DNA from: Marsupella aquatica | Lineage: Eukaryota; Marchantiophyta | Assembly (NCBI GenBank): GCA_973895155.1 | Contig: OZ316892.1 | Coordinates: 23,560,001 to 23,624,000 of the forward strand | Direction: 5' to 3' | DNA length: 64,000 nucleotides | Part shown: one piece after another, positions 52,967 through 63,394 of the stretch | How positions within the stretch are numbered: position 1 is the stretch's first letter | Layout: each line of letters starts with the position of its first letter | Program-made: the position numbers and the translations under genes | The notes under the pieces: generated by a model | What the model was told of the DNA's origin: nothing | Database searches by the model: none | What the model saw: only the letters and a program-made list of their open reading frames with translations

Positions 52967-54593
52967 AAGCCTGGGAGGTGACGTTGAGGTGATCAAAATT
53001 TTTGTGACATGTTGGTGACGGTTTTTCTAGCGGTTAGAGTTGGTGGATTTCATGGAGTTCTATCGCATGGAACTTGGAGGTGTTGGGCTCAACGGATAGA
53101 TCGGGGCAAGGGTTTTCCGACGATGCAAAGAAATCTCTGAACGGAGTTTGTGGTGCGGAGGAATTCATGTTTCCGTCGTTCTGGATTTTTTGTGATTCGT
53201 GTTCGATGGTTTTCTTCGATGGTTCTTTTGGGGGGGAGCTGAGATCATTTTCTCGACGGTGTGAGCTTTGTGGTGCGCGAGGTATTACAACCTTTAGCTC
53301 AATTCGTAGATCAGGCAAAGCTGATCATTTCGGTAGCTGGTTTGCTATCGAGGGTGTAGTGAGTGCGATGTACCAAGCAAAAGAGCCGTTCTGAGTTTCT
53401 GACTAGCTATGGAGTCTTCTTTTGACTGAAGCGGGGTTACTTGTCGTTGCGTTCGACTCAGAGGAAGAAACGGGAAGTGCAACGGCTCAACGGAGAGATC
53501 GCGGTGTAGTGGTCATTTTGAGTCCAAGATTGACACTTGACGCGGAGTGAAGGAGTCATGACGGGAATTTTTTACTCTGCTAGAGTTGCAAATGGTGCCG
53601 GTGCAATTCGGTAACATTTCCCATCGACAACTAGTCTTTATCTGGTGTAAAGTGATAACGGCAGTGTGAGTAACCCAACAAATTTATTTTTTGTGCATAT
53701 TTTGCCTTAGAATAGGGCCTTTTTTTGTGGTGTGTATACACACCCTCCCGACCCTTGCACCCCTGTCAATACCTCGTCAGCGACCCCCTCCTCCTCCTCG
53801 CTAATACTCCCATCGCGGACGACCCGAACATTGCGGCCGGCGTGGACGTCGCAGCCGGCATGAACGTCCCAGACGTCCCGACCGTCGCGGCCGTCCCGGA
53901 TGTCCCAAAAGTCCCGGCTGTCGTAGCTCCATCCATGCCCATTCCGACTCGGTTTTTTACTCCCCGGCCCCTGGTGCACTGCCTGCGCCTTTTTTTTAAG
54001 ACAGTATTTTTATGTTAAGGGGCTTAAATCCCCTTAGGCCCGGTTTTTTAATCCTTTCCAGGCTCCTCATTGGTTAAGCGGCATCCCGGGCCGGATGACC
54101 CACTAAATTAACCGTTTGGACAGGGGGAACGCCCCCCTGTGAGACCTGTTGCACAGTCCAAGGAATATTCCAAAAAAATAGAGAGATGTTTTTCGGGCTT
54201 TAGTCGAAGATTCCAAGGTCCGAACGGTAACTTTTTTTGGATCTTTTTTGGCGAGAACGTAGCCACTAAAGCTAGCAACGTGGTGCACCACTTGATTTGA
54301 ATTTCCGACGACGGGTGGTACTTGGAATTTTTCTTATTCCCCAAGGTGGTCAAAACGGGGAAGAATTTTTGAGTTTTACCCACCCCGACCGAAACGTGAA
54401 AAAGTTTTTCGTCGAAACTCGATTTCAATTTTGAATTTCAGTGTTGGCTTGCTAGGTTGGTGGGCTAAGTGGCGGTGACAAGTTTCAAGTTTTTTGGAAA
54501 ATTGCAAAAAACGGCATTTTTTCGTGATTTGGATTTGAGTCAACGAGAAGGAAGGAAGGAAAAAGCATATAGGGAGCAGCACAGCAATAGCAC
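52967..54593 (+). other. Copia-B leader with CpG-rich block
   Basis: Long untranslated region. After the palindrome gtgtatacac (about 53732) a CpG-rich, internally repetitive block (about 53810-53940, gacgtc and cggccgg words) takes the place that a different CpG-rich block has in Copia-A. Outside the block the leader matches Copia-A. Confidence 0.6.
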
Positions 54594-55484
54594 GTGGAGA
54601 ACGTTGGGAGGACAACGATGGCATCCAAGTTTGGAGGTGTCAAGTTTAAAATGGAAAAATATGATGGGCGCACAGATTATTTGCTATGGGAGAAGCAGGT
54701 TAAGGGAATTCTTCGTGCTATGGGCCTAGATCATCTGCTATCGACTCGGGAGGAGTCTAGCAGTGAGGAGGAGATCTCGTTGAGGAAATGGAGGCAAGAG
54801 CAAGTGATTGTTGTGAATGCGGTTATGGTGTATCTGAAGCCACATATCATTAAGAAGCTGGACGACTACGAGGATTGCGTATCCTTATTCAAGGCCCTTA
54901 GAGAGAAGTACTACCGAGAGGATACCTCAGATTGGTTGTACAAGAAGTCTCTCTTGATGAGCTTGAGGCTAAAAAAAGGAGGCAAGCTTCGAGATCACTT
55001 GGATGAATTCGACAGCCTAGTTGTAGATTTGTCAAATCTTGGCAAGGGAGTGGAAGATGAAGATAAGGCATTGCTTCTTCTCAGTTCCTTACCCCCATCG
55101 TATCAAGGTTTGAAGCAGGTTCTCTTGTATAGAGATCTCAAAATCATTTCATATAATGAGGTGGTAAGCTCTTTGTTGTCAGATGATGCACAGAAGAAAC
55201 TGGGTCATGCCCAGACACCATCTTCATCTGGCAGTGCATTGAATGTGAACCGCGGGAGGACTCAACAGCGGATGACTGGTGAAAACAGGTCCTTTTCACA
55301 AACATACCCCTCACGGAATAGAGGCAAGGAGAAATCTCTAGAAAAGAAACCAATTACATGTTGGAAATGTAACAAGCCTGGCCACATGAAACGAGACTGT
55401 CGAGTCAAGCAGACTCATCAACCATCAGCGAACGCAGCCACTGATGTTGATTTTATTGACTTGCTTGATGATGAAATCTTGTGA
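54594..55484 (+). CDS. gag: Copia-B gag
   Basis: An intact frame of 296 residues: the UBN2/copia-type gag domain (KYDGRTDYLLWEKQVKGIL, YLKPHIIKKLDDYEDC, DEFDSLVVDLSNLGKG, LLLLSSLPPSYQGLKQVL), a basic Ser/Arg linker and one knuckle CWKCNKPGHMKRDC. It ends DLLDDEIL, then TGA, and integrase follows in the +1 frame. In copia elements gag and pol are usually one frame, so the break near 55480 is either a lesion or a frameshift signal. Capsid and RNA-binding role. Confidence 0.9.
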   Translation: MENVGRTTMASKFGGVKFKMEKYDGRTDYLLWEKQVKGILRAMGLDHLLSTREESSSEEEISLRKWRQEQVIVVNAVMVYLKPHIIKKLDDYEDCVSLFKALREKYYREDTSDWLYKKSLLMSLRLKKGGKLRDHLDEFDSLVVDLSNLGKGVEDEDKALLLLSSLPPSYQGLKQVLLYRDLKIISYNEVVSSLLSDDAQKKLGHAQTPSSSGSALNVNRGRTQQRMTGENRSFSQTYPSRNRGKEKSLEKKPITCWKCNKPGHMKRDCRVKQTHQPSANAATDVDFIDLLDDEIL

Positions 55485-57420
55485 AGTCCAGATGTTGCCC
55501 TTTGCATTTCATCTAGTAACAACGGTGATCGGTGATAAATGGATTTTAGATTGTGCCTGTACCTATCACATTTGTTGTATGAAAGAGTTTTTTACTTCTT
55601 ACTCAGTATCAACCGGTTCCATGTTGATGGGGAATGATCATCCTTGTCAAATTATTAGAATTGGATCCGTGAAAATTTGGATGTTTGATGGAGCTGTGCG
55701 AACAGTGAGTAATGTCAGACACATATCTGACATGAAAAAGAATTTGATTTCTCTTGGAATGCTGGAAGCAAATGGATGTCGGTGGAGTTCTGCTGATGGT
55801 ATTCTTCAAGTGTCAACCAGAGGCAAGGTTGTCATGAAGGGTAAGCGGCATAGGAATCTATATTTGTTGGAGGGCAACGTGATTTGTGAAGAAGTCAATG
55901 TAACTAGATCTCAAGGCGAGATGACTCAGTTATGGCACTACAGATTAGGACACATGAGTGAAAAGGGTTTGGCGGTACTTCGCAGGAAAGGACTTCTTTC
56001 TAATTTGGAATCTACTAAGCTAGATTTTTGTGAACACTGTATGCTTGGGAAGCAGCACAGGAGAACCTTTGGTGTTGGAACTCACAATACCAAAGCTATA
56101 CTTGAGTATGTATATAGTGATGTGTGGGGTCCAGCCCCAACTCTCTCACTTTTTGGAAAATTGTACTATGTCACGTTCATTGATGATTACTCACAGTATG
56201 TGTGGATCACATTTCTACATGCCAAGTCTGAAGTTTTTGGCACTTTTAAGAAGTGGAAAGCCCAAATTGAGAATCAGACTGGATCCAAGGTGAGATATCT
56301 GTGATCAGATAACAGCGGGGAGTACAGTTCAAGTGAGTTTGAACTATATTGTGCAGAGCAAGGGATTACTCGTCATCTCACGACAGTTTATACTCCTCAA
56401 CAGAATGGTGTTTGTGAGCGGCTAAACCGAACACTATTGGAGCGATCGAGGAGTATGTTGAGCCAATCAGGTTTACCGCATGAATTTTGGGCTGAAGCTA
56501 TAAATACGATAGCTTATTTGGTAAATCTTTCTCCTTCAAGTGCAATCAGTTTCAAGACGCCGTTTGAAATGAGGTATGGACGGCACGCAGACTATCAGGT
56601 TTTGAGAGTCTTTGGAAGTGATGCATATGCTCTCACACCTAAGCAAAATCGATCTAAACTAGATTCTACTTCCAAGAAGTGTCTTTTTCTTGGTTATCAA
56701 CCAGGTGTGAAAGGTTACAGGCTATGGGATCCAGAAGCTTGTACGTTGCTTGTCAATAGAGATGTATCCTTTAATGAATCCAGATCATCAAAGGAGGGGG
56801 AGAATGCTCAGGCTTCCCATACTGACAAAGGTAAATCTCCTATCCTGGACCATGTTGTGGGGGAGATTGGTCATGAGAGTTTTCATGACATAAATGAAGG
56901 AGGTGCTCCGAGAATGGAGCTGGTTCCGGTATTGGAACAAGAGGAGCAAGTTGTTGGAATACCTCAAATTCAACCAACAGAACAAGATCAACCAGAATCA
57001 TCAGCTAGAAAATCAAGACATACTACTCGAGCTCCTACAAGGTATGGACAATCGACAGATTCATCAAGGTTAGATGATGTTGACATTGCACCTGAAGATG
57101 ATGACAGAGCACTGATCTTGGAAGAAGGAGAACCTTCTTCTTATCATGAGGCGTGCATTTCAGACGAGAAAGATGAATGGAATGCAGCGATGCAGAGGAA
57201 GTTGCAATCTTTAAGTGACAACAGAACATGGGAGCTGATGCAACTGCCAAGTGATCAACAAGTGGTGGATAGCAAGTGGATTTACAAGCTGAAGGACAAC
57301 TCTTCAGATGGAGGAGACAAGATATACAAGGCAAGGCTTGTTGCCAAGGGATTCACTCAAGAGAAGGGAGTGGATTACAATAAGGTCTTCTCTCCAGTTG
57401 CCAAGTATTCCACGATATAA
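55444..57420 (+). pseudogene. pol: Copia-B integrase and start of RT, broken
   Basis: Frames 55444-56304 and 56437-57420. A protease-like start (WILDCACTYHIC, with the usual DSGA/T changed), the zinc-binding LWHYRLGHMSEKG ... FCEHCMLGKQHRRTFG and a core with D in SDVWGP are present. The stop TGA (56302-56304) falls where Copia-A has RSDNGSEY, so CGA to TGA is likely. The next frame carries SRSMLSQSGLPHEFWAEA, FLGYQPGVKGYRLWDPEA and the RT start WIYKLKDNSSDGGD. It ends at TAA 57418-57420. Confidence 0.88.
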
Positions 57421-58697
57421 ATTTTGTGTCAACTTATTGTGTTTTTTGATCTGGTGTTAGATCAAATGGATGTTGTTACTGCTTTTCTCTATGGCACCTT
57501 GGAAGAACAAATTTTCATGAGGCAACCACTGGGCTTTGTGAAAAAGGGCCAAGAGAGTTTAGTTTGTAGGTTGCTTAAGTCCTTGTATGGATTGAAGCAA
57601 GCTCCTCGATAGTGGAACAAGCGGTTTGATGATTTCATGCTTGCACAAGGATTCACTAGGATGGTGTATGACCCTTGTGTGTATACGAAATCAGTCAAGA
57701 ATTGTGTGTTTGGTTTGCTCATTCTGGTGCTCTATGTGGATGACATGTTGATTGCGGCTAAGGATCAAACTGAGGTTGACAAACTCAAATTCCGAATGAA
57801 GGATCTTGGGAAAGCCAAGAGGATCTTAGGTATGGAGATTACGAGGAACTTTGAACTGGACAATTGTGGCTGAATCAAGGCAAGTATGCTGAAAAGGTAC
57901 TTGCAAGATTTAACATGAAAAATTGTAAGCCAGTAAGTATTCCTTTGGCTCCATATTTCAAGTTATCATCGGCTTTCTGCCCCACGGATCCAGTGGAGAG
58001 AGGCTTGATGACTAAGGTTCCTTATGAGAAGGCAGTGGGCAGTCTAATGTATTTGATGACATGTACCAGGCCTGATCTAGCCCTAGCAATGGGCAAAGTG
58101 AGTAGATTCATGTCAAATCCAGGGAAGGTATATTGGGAGGCTGTGAAATGGATTCTCAGGTATCTTAAGGGCACAATAGACTATGGTCTGTTGTTTGATA
58201 GTAAATCAAACAAAACCAAATCTTTGGTTTGCTATGTAGATTCTGACTACGGAGGCTGTCTGGAAACAAGGAGGTCAACGACTGGGTATGTGTTTACTCT
58301 TGGAGGAGGATGCATAAGTTGGAGATCTACCTTGCAGAAGTGTGTATCTCAATCTACTACAGAAGCAAAATATGTTGTAGCAGCAGAAGCAGCAAAGGAA
58401 GCAATTTGGTTGGATAAGCTGGTCACTAAGATGGGATTGGAGCATGGAAAAATGGCTCTTCATTGTGACAGCCAGAGTGCGCTTCACCTAGCTATTAACC
58501 AGGTGATGGATAGCAAGGTGAAGCACATTGACATCAGGTACCATTTTATTAGGCAAGCAATGTCTGATAAAATGTTTGGGCTAGTCAAGATTGATGGAAA
58601 ACTCAACCCGGCTGATGCTTTTACCAAAGTGATTCCTTTGGAGAGTTACTCAAGACACCGTGCTACTTTGCAGGTTTTGCATTTGCAGCACAAGTAG
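57421..58697 (+). pseudogene. pol: Copia-B RT core and RNase H, broken
   Basis: 57424-57612 holds [20 protein letters not shown] and ends in TAG where Copia-A has Gln (RQW). 57637-57873 holds the catalytic VLYVDDMLIAAKD. A frameshift near 57870 leads to 57864-58697, which holds VPYEKAVGSLMYLMTCTRP, the RNase H DSDYGGCLETRRSTTGYV, CDSQSALHL and the conserved end LNPADAFTKVIPLES. The stops and the shift make it inactive. Confidence 0.9.
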
Positions 58698-58901
58698 AGT
58701 AACTTAACAAGATGTGATTTCTGTATATGAGTTACTCAATCCTGTTATGGCTACGGCTTAATTCTAGTTAACTCTTAGTTAACCTTAAATGGTTTTTAGG
58801 AGGACACCTATGGTTTTAGGTGATTGTCTAGAATTTCCCGCTGAGTATCTCATATGGATAGCAGAAATTGCAGTCCCCAAGACTAGAGTCAAGGGGGAGT
58901 T

Positions 58902-59233
58902 TGTTAAGGATTGTTCTTAGTCTTGTGACTCAAAGGTTACGGCACTCAGGCTAACCACAGTTAGGGTCTTAGCTGAGGTTAGGTTAGTCGTGTGTGACCT
59001 TGTATATACCAGGGCTAGTGTAAGCCGCTGGTGAGTGGTGCTTATTGATTGTAACGGAGCAACTTGAGGAAGAGGGAGAGCATGTGTGTTCGTTTACTCT
59101 TGAAGTAAAGCTTGAGTGTTAGTGTGGACGTAGCCTTGGAGAAGAGGTGAACCACGTAGAGATTGTGTCGACTACGTGTGCTTGGAATAAGTCATGGTTG
59201 TATGGTCGTTGCGAATGACGTCTTAGTTCAACA
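58902..59233 (+). repeat. 3' LTR of Copia-B
   Basis: 332 bp directly after the polypurine tract, TG...CA, paired with 52622-52952. Confidence 0.95.
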
Positions 59234-59235
59234 AC

Positions 59236-59757
59236 ATGTGGATGCGAGCTTGTTCTCAACGGGCAGACTTGTTTCGGAGAGTGATGCCCATGGCATTTGA
59301 GAACTTAGCTATTGCACAGCATCGGGATACTTTGAGGTATGCCACTATTCGGGGAGGAGGATATCGCCCTAGCATCAGGCGATTTTATTCTGGAGACTAT
59401 GTGTATCTGCAACAGACAGCACCTACTACTTTGGATGTCACTGCCGGACGTACTATTCTACGAGTACATAAGGTTTTGCCATCAGGCATTCTGGTTTTAG
59501 AAGGTCGTGATGGTATGGTTTGGAAGGATCATGTGCGCAACTGTGCACCTTGTCACCTTCCAAACATTGATGATAGCATAGATCCTAGTCTAGTAGTGAT
59601 ACCTGCAGGCTTACGATGTATGTTGTGTGGATCCGCTCGTGGAGCTGCAACCATGTTGATTTGTGATGGTTGCTCAAGAGGTTGGCACTTAGCGTGTTTG
59701 ACGCCACCTCTTGATTCAGTCCCTAAAGGACGGTGGTTGTGTCCCAATTGTAGATAG
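59236..59757 (+). pseudogene. pol: Gypsy-DNMT integrase C-terminus fused to a PHD finger
   Basis: This continues the integrase after the Copia-B insertion. The C-terminal SH3-like part has YRPSIRRFYSGDYVYLQQ and ILRVHKVLPSGILVLEGRDG (to about 59560). The last 45 residues form a C4HC3 PHD finger: CMLCG, ICDGCSRGWHLACL, LDSVPKGRWLCPNC, then stop TAG at 59755-59757. All eight zinc ligands (Cys4-His-Cys3) are present. The aromatic W before His and the W two residues before the last Cys pair fit a PHD that binds histone H3 tails. Gypsy chromoviruses usually carry a chromodomain at this place, and none is seen. It would guide integration to a chromatin state. Confidence 0.9.
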
Positions 59758-59932
59758 AGAGTGGTTTTAGTTAGCACAAAACTCATTAGGCAGTATAGAT
59801 TGCAGGCAGGCGATTAACGATGGGGCTCCTTTGCATCCGGCCTCTTGATCTGTGCACCCAAAAGGTGTATACTTCCTTCTAGTTTTTGGGCTAGTTATAG
59901 TTAGCGGGACCTAACCACCAGCTAGGGGGACG

Positions 59933-60039
59933 GTTATGGATTTTGGCGTACATGTGTTGTGTGTCGTGTGATTATTTGTTTTCTTGTTTACATGGTGTGC
60001 CGCGATGTGAGTTGTGTATGGATGTGTGTCCGCACGACA
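59933..60039 (+). repeat. 107-bp repeat before the 3' LTR of Gypsy-DNMT
   Basis: Starts gttatggattttggcgtac and ends gcacgaca. It repeats at 60418-60524 with one difference. It directly follows a purine run (agggggacg, about 59923-59931) that looks like a polypurine tract. The order here is A-B-A, where B is the 376 bp shared with the 5' LTR. Confidence 0.9.
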
Positions 60040-60041
60040 GC

Positions 60042-60524
60042 TGTCACCCCATGTTGCATTTGAGTTGCAACTTTGTTGGTTGCACATGTGTTGTGAGTTT
60101 GGGAGGGTAACCTGGCATAGCAGATCACCTGGTAAGGGTGACCTCTTCACCCAGGTTACCATGCCTTTGTGCCATGGGGGTATACCTTGGAGAATGAGGG
60201 ATTAGCTCCTCATTCTTCCAAGTTGAGCCTCCCGACACTAGTAGAGCTCATGTGAGTGTGGCTATCGTGAGAGAGAGAGAGTGTATGCCGGTTGGCATGT
60301 AGAGCGACATTGGCAGGGTTCTGCTATGTGTATAGACTTGGAGTCCCGCATGGCTAGCGGGTGAGTTTGGCTCGACTTAGTGATACCTTGCAGCGGGGTC
60401 CCGTTTCACAAGAGATTGTTATGGATTTTGGCGTACATGTGTTGTGTGTCGTGTGATTATTTGTTTTCTTGTTTACATGGTGTGCCGCGATGTGAGTTGT
60501 GTATGGATGTGTGTCTGCACGACA
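60042..60524 (+). repeat. 3' LTR of Gypsy-DNMT (preferred limits)
   Basis: TGTC...GACA, 483 bp: the 376-bp part shared with 44639-45014 plus the 107-bp unit. The alternative reading is an LTR of 59933-60417 that starts right after the purine tract. The terminal inverted bases and the acct flank favour the first reading. Confidence 0.65.
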
Positions 60525-61149
60525 ACCTATCTGAAACCTTGCTTCTCCAGCCATGACTGGTGAGTGATTCTTTCCATGAATCTTTTTTGGTAACTGCATC
60601 ATGTATTAAATTTTTTCAAGAGAACTCAAGCACCTAAAATACTAAAGTATTGATATTGGTTTTTCTTGTACTTTTAGGGGCATTTATGGAGAAGAATGCA
60701 CAATCAAGATTTGGATCAGTTCATTATGAAAATTCTCCTCTATTTTTACTAAAATTATTAACAAGAAAACTATCTTTATGAAAATTCTCCTCTACTTTTA
60801 TTAAAATTATTAACAAGAAAAATATTTTTGCTGTCAAGTATATCAAGGTCATGTTGTTGCAGTAAGGTTATGGACAATAATAACCCCTCAAAAGTCAAGA
60901 TGAAGCTCTAAGTTTGGGGGAGCATTATGGCCCACAATGCCCTATAAACAGAACTGTGCTATATACTTTATGCTTCTCGTGACTGTTCATTTAGGAGGAA
61001 GAACTTTGGGCAAGATTTCTATCAAGGTAAAAAAGATTCTCTCCTGTTACCCAATTTTTTTAAATTAAAATCTCTCATCTTTCAGAACACTATGGCCCAA
61101 AATGCCCTAAATAGGATACTAATATATTTAAAAGGCTTGGCCTGTGAAG
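60525..61149. other. Spacer with a 53-bp tandem duplication
   Basis: No coding sequence. The words atgaaaattctcctcta.ttt and aaaattattaacaagaaaa occur twice at about 60725-60825. A word ggccca.aatgccct recurs at about 60929 and 61091. Confidence 0.55.
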
Positions 61150-61162
61150 AAGGTTAACGAGG

Positions 61163-61482
61163 AATCAACTGACTTTGGTCAGTTGGCCAGAGGATGAGCC
61201 TAGAACCGAGAGATCCAGGTTCAATCCTCCCTCCACACATAAGGGGTGTGGAGGATATGTGTGTGTGTGGGTGGAGTGTAGTGGTGGGAGTATTGATTAT
61301 CTACTCAGTCCTGGTTGTCCACTTTGGGTTCTGGTTTAATCCTCTCTCCCTCCTGGTCTGGTCCTGTAGGATCCCTAGGTATTGTCCCCTTGTGGGGGCC
61401 CTACATAGAAATGCATGCTCCAAAGCAGGACGTCTATCCTTTGTTGGATGGGCCTGCTTTCGGTTTTCAAGGGAAAAAAAAA
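61163..61482 (+). mobile_element. tRNA-derived SINE, complete copy
   Basis: An A-box-like tggtcagttggccagagg (about 61176-61193) and the B-box ggttcaatcc (61219-61228) lie 26 bp apart, as in a Pol III tRNA promoter. A body with a gtgtgtgtgggtgg run and ggttgtccactttg follows, ending in an A-run. A 13-bp TSD aaggttaa(c/g)gagg occurs at 61150-61162 and 61483-61495 with one mismatch. Confidence 0.9.
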
Positions 61483-61495
61483 AAGGTTAAGGAGG

Positions 61496-63394
61496 TATAA
61501 TTTGGCGAATCCTCGCCACTAGAACAACGCTTCTTGTTCAACTGTCTACTGTAGTTTGAGAAAAAAAATGGAAAAACAGCTGAAACGAATCCTATCCGTT
61601 TATCTAAATCTGATTTCTTCATATGTGCGAAGAATTCCATATTCCACAATCAAGAAGCAGACGAACCCTCCTACAGTAGTACGCTAGTGGGCCTTCTGTA
61701 GCAGATTGACCGGCAGGACCGGCAGTCCGGCACCATAGTCGGACAGCCATGATCCACTTGTATTAATGATAGTGGTGCATTGCAGCCTTTCCTATATCGT
61801 CGAGGAGCAAATGAGCAATTGTATGATCAGCTACACCTCCCCCACTTTCTGTTCTGTCTCATTCACTATTCCGAGTTCCAACGACTTCAACAGCATCGAC
61901 ACTCTTAGATCATTAGATGACTTTCCCGATTGACTAGACTTGAATATTGTTGACTTGCGATGAGCATGATCTTGAATCAACCAGTTGGGCCCTGGCAGAA
62001 AAGGAGAGTCAACAGATAACCCCAAGAGCAGATTGTGCATTCTGCCTTTAGGCCGAGAAACAGGAGAATGCTACATTTAGAAATCTATTATAGCTAGCCT
62101 AGTGGCGAGGAAGTGGTCGAGTGCCTGAGCCAAAAGTGGGGTAAGTGGGCAGGGTGAAAATCTTCGATCGCTTCTATCGACACAAATTTGAAATTTCCTC
62201 TTTCAATTTTTGACTCTCATTGTCAAACTCGCATTTATGAGAGACTTGACGGATGGGCCCCGCATCGTTGGGAAATGGTAGCTCGAAATCTCAAAGTTTT
62301 ACTGAATCACTGGAGGCCAGTGCCCCATTGCCTTTGTTCTTTTTTGGGTGGTCCCTAGAGCAACAGGACTTTTCTTGTGTGCTTGTCATACCTACAATTG
62401 TTGTTTGGGCCGAGAGTGACTGCTTCAAGGATCCATTCAACCGTGGCCCATTCAAATTTGCTGTTCATGTTACTTGTTCTCATCGGACTGCTGGCGTCAT
62501 CTGGATCATGGTTGGGCATCGGAAGTTCGGAACTGCCCTTGAGCTCAGAGATTCCTGGCCTACAGTCGATGCCCCCTTACAGTTGTCACACAAATTTGCA
62601 ATCTTCTCTGAGAACTTCATTTACTATTGAAATGTTTGCAACAGATCGGATAAGAAAAGATTTCATTCCAATCTGCATTTTTGTTTGTTCAAGGATGAGT
62701 ATTCAGTGAAGTAAATCCCCCTCTAGGCCTCTACCGCTCGATCCGGAGTGTGTCGTAACTTTGGATCCTCAGCAATTTTCCAGATACTACCTGGCCGTCA
62801 TTTGGTCAAGTGGGGGACTGTGCAATGCTGAGGCATCGTTCCTTGAGCTCAGAGGGACGCCTGGGTGAGGGTTCTTCCCCCAACGACTTGTCCCTGCATC
62901 GTCGACTGCAGCACGCACCTCGATGCTTCCTGATGGGTACACAATGTTTTCAAAACGTGGCTGACTATACGGCCCGCATTCACCAAATTGTAATTGATGA
63001 GCTTACTGAAGGATATCAAGCAAGTTGTCGCAGCTGGGCTTTCATTTGGCTATCGGTGGCTAACCTTCTTTCTTGGTCCATCGTCACTCAGATTAGACTG
63101 ATGTGTGAGTTGGCGATGATTTCAGCACTATTCTTGCTCGACGTTCGTCTCGTTGTATAGATAGTCTTACAAATAGTAATTACAACGGACTTGAGTACGT
63201 AAACGACGTTTTCTATTGCCATACTTGCAGAGCACAAGGACAGGCGACAGACATACTACAACTTGAACAAGGTCTTAGTGGGAGGGGATTGGTACTAGCC
63301 AAGTGATCATCTATCCGGCCACATCGAGTTGGCTCCTGGAGACATTGTTTCAGACCATCCGCAAGGATCTCAGAGTTGTGGAAAATAGATCAAA
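61496..63394. other. Intergenic or unrecognised coding sequence
   Basis: Frames at 62253-62630 and 62810-63160 are open for 116-125 residues but match no family I know. They could be exons of the gene that follows. The motif DYTARIHQIVIDELTEGYQ at about 62965-63020 looks protein-like. Splice borders could not be fixed. Confidence 0.35.

Larger units (their letters stand above)
52622..59233 (+). mobile_element. Copia-B: Ty1/copia retrotransposon nested in Gypsy-DNMT
   Basis: 6.6 kb with LTRs 52622-52952 and 58902-59233 and an exact TSD acatg (52617-52621 and 59234-59238). The primer site tggtatcagagc is at 52955-52966. A polypurine tract aagggggagtt ends at 58901. Gag, integrase, RT and RNase H follow in copia order. 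The LTRs differ at about seven substitutions and one indel by eye. It is a close relative of Copia-A in coding sequence, with a related but distinct LTR. Confidence 0.96.
44639..60524 (+). mobile_element. Gypsy-DNMT: degenerate Ty3/gypsy element with DNA methyltransferase and PHD finger
   Basis: A 376-bp direct repeat (44639-45014 and 60042-60417, about nine differences by eye) brackets gag, protease, DNMT3-like methyltransferase, RT, RNase H, integrase and PHD finger, all on the plus strand. If the 3' LTR is taken as 60042-60524 it starts TGTC and ends GACA, and acct flanks both outer ends (44635-44638 and 60525-60528), a 4-bp candidate TSD. The 5' LTR is then truncated after 376 bp, and no primer-binding site is visible. 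Copia-B (52622-59233) interrupts the integrase. Several stops and frameshifts make this copy non-coding as it stands. Confidence 0.85.

Noticed and set aside
61175-61230. A functional tRNA gene
   Set aside because: A and B boxes are present but no cloverleaf with acceptor stem can be folded by eye, and an A-tail and TSD mark it as a SINE.
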